Source: Azospirillum halopraeferens DSM 3675 (GTDB taxonomy: Bacteria > Pseudomonadota > Alphaproteobacteria > Azospirillales > Azospirillaceae). From it: a stretch of 57,966 nt of DNA. Shown here one piece after another: positions 53,868 through 57,966 of the stretch. Under the pieces are notes generated by a model. That model made no database searches, was not told the origin of the DNA, and worked only from the letters and a program-made list of their open reading frames with translations. The stretch covers positions 86,426-144,391 of the forward strand of contig NZ_KE386929.1 of NCBI RefSeq assembly GCF_000429625.1, given 5' to 3'. Made by a program: the position numbers and the translations under genes. The number at the start of each line of letters is the position of its first letter. Positions within the stretch are counted from its first letter, which is position 1.

Positions 53868-54575
53868 TCAGATGTTCTCCGCCATGTGCACGGTGGCGTT
53901 GGACGCCTGCGCCGAGGCGGTGCGCTGGCGCACCTGGCGGGCCAGGCGGAAGGGGTTGGGCAGGCTCCACAGCAGCCCGCCGGCGCCGCGCAGGCGCGAC
54001 GCCGCCTTGCCGATCCCCATGACGTCGCCCAGGCGGCGGTCGAGGAAGGCGCGGGTGTCCGCGCGCCCCTCCGACGGGTCGTCCAGCCAATAGAGCGTGG
54101 TGGCGCTGACCACCGCCGCCAGGGTCGCCCGCTTGGTGTAGTGGTTGACGTCGGTGGCCTGGTCGCCGGCGGCGTACCACATGGCGTCGACCGCGCGGTA
54201 GAGCAGGCGCAGGCCGAGCCCCAGGTTCTGCGGCATCGCCAGATAGGCCAGCAGCCGGCGCTTGGCCTCCCTGTGGGGCTCCAGCGCGTCGAGGCGGGCG
54301 AGCACGGCCAGGCGGATCTTGTCGGGCGTGCGCATCTCCGCCAGCGGGTGGCGGTGCATCTCCTCCACCATCAGGCGATCGCACCGGGCGCTGAAATGCT
54401 CCACCAGATCGCGCACGCCGCCGGGGAAGGCGCGCAGGGCCATGGCCGCGTCGTAGCCCGCCATGCGGGCGCCGTCGCGCATCGCCAGTTCGCTCCAACT
54501 GTCGAAGACCACGTTGGGCAGCGTCGCGTCCAGGATCTCGTCCCTGATCCGGTCCATCTCGGCGGCGGTTTCCAT
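53868..54575 (-). CDS. COQ9 family protein
   Basis: A 235-residue COQ9-like protein for ubiquinone synthesis; in the eukaryotic relative it binds lipid and assists the Coq7 hydroxylase. Marks: IRDEILDATLPNVVFDSWSELAM, RDLVEHFSARCDRLMVEEM, AVDAMWYAAGDQATDVNHYTKRATLAAVVSATTLYWLDD. ATG 54575 follows GGAGGGGAGC and starts the conserved part. It follows def by 19 bp in one operon and lies near rpsU, a linkage common in alphaproteobacteria. Confidence 0.93.
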   Translation of the reverse strand: METAAEMDRIRDEILDATLPNVVFDSWSELAMRDGARMAGYDAAMALRAFPGGVRDLVEHFSARCDRLMVEEMHRHPLAEMRTPDKIRLAVLARLDALEPHREAKRRLLAYLAMPQNLGLGLRLLYRAVDAMWYAAGDQATDVNHYTKRATLAAVVSATTLYWLDDPSEGRADTRAFLDRRLGDVMGIGKAASRLRGAGGLLWSLPNPFRLARQVRQRTASAQASNATVHMAENI

Positions 54576-54594
54576 GGGCGTGCTCCCCTCCCGT

Positions 54595-55122
54595 TCAGGC
54601 CGACAGGGCGGCCGTGATGTGTTCCGATTCCTCGTTGAACGCCAACAGGCGCAGGTCGGGCATCCGGTCGATGTAGAGGATGCCGTCCAGGTGGTCCACC
54701 TCGTGCTGCAGGACGCGGGCGTGAAAGCCCTCGGCCTCCCGCTCAATCGGATTCCCCGACAGGTCGACGCCGCGGTAGCGGATGCGGCGGTGGCGGGGCA
54801 CGATGCCGCGCAGGCCGGGAATCGACAGGCAGCCTTCCCAGCCCGCCACCAACTCCTCGCCCAGCGGCTCGACGACGGGGTTGATCAGCACCGTATCCGC
54901 CACCGCCTCGCCACCGGACCGATCCGCCGGCACCCGGAACACGACGATGCGCAGCCCCCGGTGGACCTGCGGCGCCGCCAGCCCGACTCCGGGGGCGTCG
55001 TGCATCGTCTCGATCATGTCGGCGGCCAGGCGCCGAATCGCGTGATCGGTCGGGTCGCGCACCGGCTCCGCCGGGGTGCGCAGCACCGGGTGCCCCATGC
55101 GGGCGATCTTGAGCAAGGCCAT
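54595..55122 (-). CDS. def: peptide deformylase
   Basis: A 175-residue metallo-deformylase removing the N-formyl group from new proteins. All three motifs are present: GVGLAAPQ, EGCLSIPG (metal Cys) and QHEVDHLDG (metal His pair and catalytic Glu). Length and N-terminus LLKIARMGHPVLRTPAEPV are normal. First gene of the def-COQ9 pair; divergent from rpsU. Confidence 0.96.
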   Translation of the reverse strand: MALLKIARMGHPVLRTPAEPVRDPTDHAIRRLAADMIETMHDAPGVGLAAPQVHRGLRIVVFRVPADRSGGEAVADTVLINPVVEPLGEELVAGWEGCLSIPGLRGIVPRHRRIRYRGVDLSGNPIEREAEGFHARVLQHEVDHLDGILYIDRMPDLRLLAFNEESEHITAALSA

Positions 55123-55178
55123 GAGCCATTATCTGGGAGGAACGGCGGGCTCGGCAACGGCCTCCCGCTCACTTGGGC

Positions 55179-55207
55179 TTCACAAGCACCCCTGCCCGTG
55201 CTATATG
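55179..55207 (+). promoter_or_regulatory. candidate sigma-70 promoter of rpsU
   Basis: TTCACA (55179-55184) and TATATG (55202-55207) are 17 bp apart. The transcript would have a leader of about 93 nt that can fold into a GGGTG/CACCC-type hairpin (about 55221-55242) and a GCCCC-GGAG-GGGGC hairpin before the GTG start. Confidence 0.5.
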
Positions 55208-55306
55208 GCGTTTCCTCTCCGGGGGGTGCGCCCGTCGCGCCACCCTGGAACTCGTCTTGTCCAAACGCGGCCCCGGAGGGGGCTACAGAAGGGGTGACGG
55301 TCAACC

Positions 55307-55510
55307 GTGCAAGTTCTGGTCCGTGACAACAACGTCGATCAGGCCCTCCGCGCGCTGAAGAAGAAGATGCAGCGCGAGGGCATTTTCCGGGAGATGAAGC
55401 TCCGCCGGAACTACGAAAAGCCCTCCGAGAAGCGTGCGCGCGAGAAGGCGGAGGCGGTGCGCCGCACCCGCAAGCTGCTGCGCAAGCGCATGGAGCGCGA
55501 AGGCTACTGA
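55307..55510 (+). CDS. rpsU: 30S ribosomal protein S21
   Basis: A 67-residue, strongly basic S21: QVLVRDNNVDQALRALKKKM, then EGIFREMKLRRNYEKPSEKR and RRTRKLLRKRMEREGY. Length and sequence are typical. It uses a GTG start at 55307 after AAGGGG at a rather long distance. It aids initiation on the 30S subunit. Divergent from def and COQ9. Confidence 0.97.
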   Translation: MQVLVRDNNVDQALRALKKKMQREGIFREMKLRRNYEKPSEKRAREKAEAVRRTRKLLRKRMEREGY

Positions 55511-55643
55511 GCCGCCGCGCGCGATACGCGCCGGCCCGCGGTCAGCCACGACGTCACCAACCGCCCACGCGCCCCGCGTGCGGGCGGCTTTGGTGTTTGT
55601 GGATAGTGAACACAACGTTCGTGTCGATTCGAGAGGTGGAGTG

Positions 55644-56471
55644 GTGAGCACCGCCAAGGAAACGCGCCGACTCGGCGTTCCCGACCTGCGCGCCCGCAAG
55701 GGCGGCGAGCCGATCGTCAGCCTCACCGCCTACACCACGCCCACGGCCAAGCTGCTGGATCCCCATGTGGACCTGATGCTGGTGGGCGACAGCCTGGGCA
55801 TGGTGGTCTACGGCTTCGACTCCACGCTGCCGGTGACGCTCGACATGATGATCGCCCACGGGGCGGCGGTGGTGCGCGGAACCCGGCGCGCCTGCGTGGT
55901 GGTCGACCTGCCCTTCGCCAGCTATCAGGAATCGCCGCAACAGGCGTTCCGCGCCGCCGCCCGCGTCATGGCGGAAACGGGGGCACAGGCGGTGAAGCTG
56001 GAAGGCGGGGTTGAGATGGCGGAGTCCGTCGCCTTCCTCACCGCCCGCGGCATCCCGGTGCTGGGCCATGTCGGGCTGATGCCCCAATCGGTCAACACCC
56101 TGGGCGGCTACAAGGCGGTGGGCCGCGACGCCGCCGCGGCGGAGCGTGTCCGCGCCGACGCCCGCGCCATCGCCGACGCCGGCGCCTTCGCCATGGTGGT
56201 CGAAGGCACCATGGAATCCCTGGCCCGCACCATCACCGAAGAGGTGCCGGTCCCCACCATCGGCATCGGCGGCTCGCCCGCCTGCGACGGCCAGGTCCTG
56301 GTCACCGACGACCTGCTGGGCCTGTTCAGCGACTTCACGCCGAAGTTCGTCAAGCGCTACGCCGCCGTGGGGCAGACCATCAGCGAGGCCGCCGCGGCTT
56401 ACGCCGCCGAGGTGCGCAGCCGCACCTTCCCGGGGCCGGAGCATTGCTTCGGGATGAAGAAGCCGGGCTGA
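55644..56471 (+). CDS. panB: 3-methyl-2-oxobutanoate hydroxymethyltransferase
   Basis: A 275-residue ketopantoate-forming enzyme of pantothenate/CoA synthesis, using methylene-tetrahydrofolate. Marks: VSLTAYTTPTAKLLDPHVDLMLVGDSLGMVVYG, the metal site Asp in VGDS, LPFASYQESPQQAF, VKLEGG, GHVGLMPQSVNTLGGYK and VVEGTMESLARTIT. Two adjacent GTG codons (55641, 55644) could start it; the second has AGAGG at a better distance. panC is not adjacent. Confidence 0.95.
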   Translation: MSTAKETRRLGVPDLRARKGGEPIVSLTAYTTPTAKLLDPHVDLMLVGDSLGMVVYGFDSTLPVTLDMMIAHGAAVVRGTRRACVVVDLPFASYQESPQQAFRAAARVMAETGAQAVKLEGGVEMAESVAFLTARGIPVLGHVGLMPQSVNTLGGYKAVGRDAAAAERVRADARAIADAGAFAMVVEGTMESLARTITEEVPVPTIGIGGSPACDGQVLVTDDLLGLFSDFTPKFVKRYAAVGQTISEAAAAYAAEVRSRTFPGPEHCFGMKKPG

Positions 56472-56514
56472 CGGTGCTATGATGCCGGCGCCGCAGCCCA
56501 CGAAGGCCCGCCCG

Positions 56515-56922
56515 ATGACCGTCCGCCGCCGTTCCGCCGCCGTCTGCCTCGCCCTCGTGCTGGCCGCAGCACCGGCCGGCGGGGCAAACGCCCAATCCCT
56601 GTTCAACTGGAACGGCGAGACCCCGCCCGTCAGTCACGGCAACAACGGCTCGCCGATCCCCACCATGACCAGGGAAGAGTACACCAGCTTCCTGTGCATG
56701 GCCGGCGGCGCCCTGGCCGGGACGATGACGGTGCTGGCCGGCGGTGCGGCGATCATCGCCACCGGCGCCAACGCCACCACCACCGAAACGGCGGTGGCCG
56801 TTCCGGTGCTGGTGGCCACCATTGCAGCCGGCTGCGGCCTGGGCACCGCCATGGCGCCCGCACTGGCCTGGCTTCACAACCGCGGCGATGCGCTGGTGCG
56901 GGAAATCGAAGCGCTGAAGTAG
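56515..56922 (+). CDS. exported small protein with glycine-rich membrane segment
   Basis: A 135-residue protein of unknown function. A signal peptide (MTVRRRSAAVCLALVLAAAP...ANAQ) is followed by a short polar region (SLFNWNGETPPVSHGNNG) and two hydrophobic glycine/alanine-rich stretches (FLCMAGGALAGTMTVLAGGAAIIATGA and AVPVLVATIAAGCGLGTAMAPALAW) that could be membrane helices. ATG 56515 has GAAGG upstream. Possibly a cell-envelope protein. Confidence 0.75.
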   Translation: MTVRRRSAAVCLALVLAAAPAGGANAQSLFNWNGETPPVSHGNNGSPIPTMTREEYTSFLCMAGGALAGTMTVLAGGAAIIATGANATTTETAVAVPVLVATIAAGCGLGTAMAPALAWLHNRGDALVREIEALK

Positions 56923-56933
56923 GCGGGGCTGTA

Positions 56934-57221
56934 TTACACCCCGTCCACGATGATGATGGACATGCGCGCGGCCCCCGCCCGTGCGGCGCGGGCCGCGGTG
57001 TATTCCGGCCCCTCGTAGAACGCCCGCGCCGCCGCCCGGTCGGGAAACTCCAGCACGGCCACGCGGGGCGGCTGCCAATCCCCCTCCAGGACATCGACGG
57101 GCCCGCCGCGCACCCGGAAGACGGCGCCGTGCGCCTGCACGGCGATGCCGGAGAGGCGCTTGTATTCCTCATAGGCGGCGGGGTCGGTAACGTCGGCAGT
57201 GGCGATGATGTAGGCGGGCAT
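56934..57221 (-). CDS. DUF1330 domain protein
   Basis: A 95-residue small alpha/beta-barrel-type protein of the DUF1330 family: MPAYIIATADVTDPAAYEEYKRL, then GPVDVLEGDWQPPRVAVLEFPDRAAARAFYEGPEYTAAR. Function unknown; such proteins are often dimeric ferredoxin-like folds. It is convergent with the exported small protein. Confidence 0.93.
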   Translation of the reverse strand: MPAYIIATADVTDPAAYEEYKRLSGIAVQAHGAVFRVRGGPVDVLEGDWQPPRVAVLEFPDRAAARAFYEGPEYTAARAARAGAARMSIIIVDGV

Positions 57222-57299
57222 GGCGGGCTCCTCGGAATGCGCGGCGGCGTCTCCGCCCGCCCCGCGGCGTCACCGCGGAACGGGCGGGTCGGCGGGAGC

Positions 57300-57966
57300 T
57301 TACGCGTGCTCCATCGATTTGACGACCTCTTCGGTGACCTTCTTGGCGTCGCCGAAGAGCATCATGGTGTTGGGGCGGAAGAACAGCTCGTTCTCCACGC
57401 CGGCGTAGCCGGACGCCATCGAGCGCTTGATAAAGAAGACGGTCTTGGCCTTCTCCACGTCCAGGATCGGCATGCCGTAGATGGGCGACTGCGGGTCGGT
57501 CTTGGCCGCCGGGTTGGTCACGTCGTTGGCACCGATCACGAACGCCACGTCGGCGGTACCGAAGTCGCGGTTGATGTCCTCCAGCTCGAACACCTCGTCA
57601 TAAGGCACGTTGGCTTCGGCCAGCAGGACGTTCATGTGGCCGGGCATGCGCCCCGCCACGGGGTGGATGGCGTACTTGACGTCCACGCCTTCCTTCTTCA
57701 GCAGATCCCCCATCTCGCGCAGGGCATGCTGGGCCTGCGCCACCGCCATGCCGTAGCCGGGAACGATGATGACGGACTGGGCGTTCTTCATGATGTAGGC
57801 GGCGTCTTCCGGCGAGCCGGCCTTGACCGTCCCGCGCTCACCGCCGCCGCCGGCCGCGGCACCCGCCGACTCGCCGCCGAAGCCGCCGAGGATGACGTTG
57901 AAGATCGAGCGGTTCATGCCCTTGCACATGATGTAGGACAGGATCGCGCCCGAGGAGCCGACCAGC
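57300..57966 (-). CDS. pntB: NAD(P) transhydrogenase subunit beta (3' part; 5' end outside window)
   Basis: The visible 221 residues are the C-terminal part of PntB: the end of the last membrane helix (SYIMCKGMNRSIFNVILGGFG) and the NADP-binding domain III (VIIVPGYGMAVAQAQHALREM, VKYAIHPVAGRMPGHMNVLLAEANVPYDEVFELEDIN, VIGANDVTNPAAKTDP, MLFGDAKK). The enzyme couples proton flow to hydride transfer between NADH and NADP. The gene begins beyond 57966. Confidence 0.97.
   Translation of the reverse strand, partial: LVGSSGAILSYIMCKGMNRSIFNVILGGFGGESAGAAAGGGGERGTVKAGSPEDAAYIMKNAQSVIIVPGYGMAVAQAQHALREMGDLLKKEGVDVKYAIHPVAGRMPGHMNVLLAEANVPYDEVFELEDINRDFGTADVAFVIGANDVTNPAAKTDPQSPIYGMPILDVEKAKTVFFIKRSMASGYAGVENELFFRPNTMMLFGDAKKVTEEVVKSMEHA

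Overview
The window is chromosomal DNA of a high-GC alphaproteobacterium. I infer a relative of Azospirillum/Rhodospirillum from gene content and order: serS-surE-pcm-M23 peptidase, yajC-secD, rpsU next to def and COQ9, ubiA divergent from rsmE-gshA, a plant-type gshA, and many HWE or PAS signalling proteins. No rRNA, tRNA, insertion sequence or prophage is visible. Genes are dense on both strands; I list 56 complete CDS, two of them weak small ORFs or non-ATG-start cases, plus one partial at the right edge.

1-3.2 kb: the end of a type I-C-like CRISPR array (8 identical 32-bp repeats, read leftward, leader on the right), then a leftward BMP-family binding protein and its tandem-domain ABC ATPase, with no permease genes. 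3.5-7.7 kb: a PAS-PAS-GGDEF-EAL protein, an unknown exported protein and a second BMP protein with a Tat signal. 8-19.4 kb: signalling genes (histidine kinase, LuxR-type regulator, a 1229-residue two-kinase hybrid protein coupled to a single receiver), a glycosyltransferase-9-like protein, a GNAT, an SH3 lipoprotein and glgC.

19.5-33 kb is a low-oxygen block. It holds a 2-oxoacid:acceptor oxidoreductase operon (gamma, alpha, beta, and a flavoprotein fused to a two-cluster ferredoxin), hypD-hypX for [NiFe]-hydrogenase maturation, a radical SAM / DUF59 / NnrS-like operon, a DUF2243 membrane protein, ccoG and mogA. FNR/FixK-type palindromes lie 54-64 nt before five of these start codons. In three of the promoters the box-to--10 distance is exactly 23 nt. 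This shared control, and the radical SAM-DUF59-NnrS-like operon under it, are the most promising leads in the window.

33-46 kb: a NIT-domain chemoreceptor, a hemolysin III protein, gshA-rsmE, ubiA, a CHAP protein, an ETF-beta-type methyltransferase, an orphan HigA, ubiD, a hemerythrin-phasin fusion and a DUF3616 protein. 46-55 kb: a conserved envelope block (Mth938-like protein, secD, yajC, DUF815 ATPase, LysM-M23 lipoprotein, pcm, surE, serS). secF is missing from its usual place, and the yajC-secD spacer is a stack of four perfect inverted repeats. 53.8-58 kb: COQ9, def, rpsU, panB, two small proteins and the 3' part of pntB.

All functional calls come from reading motifs and gene order by eye; no database search was run.
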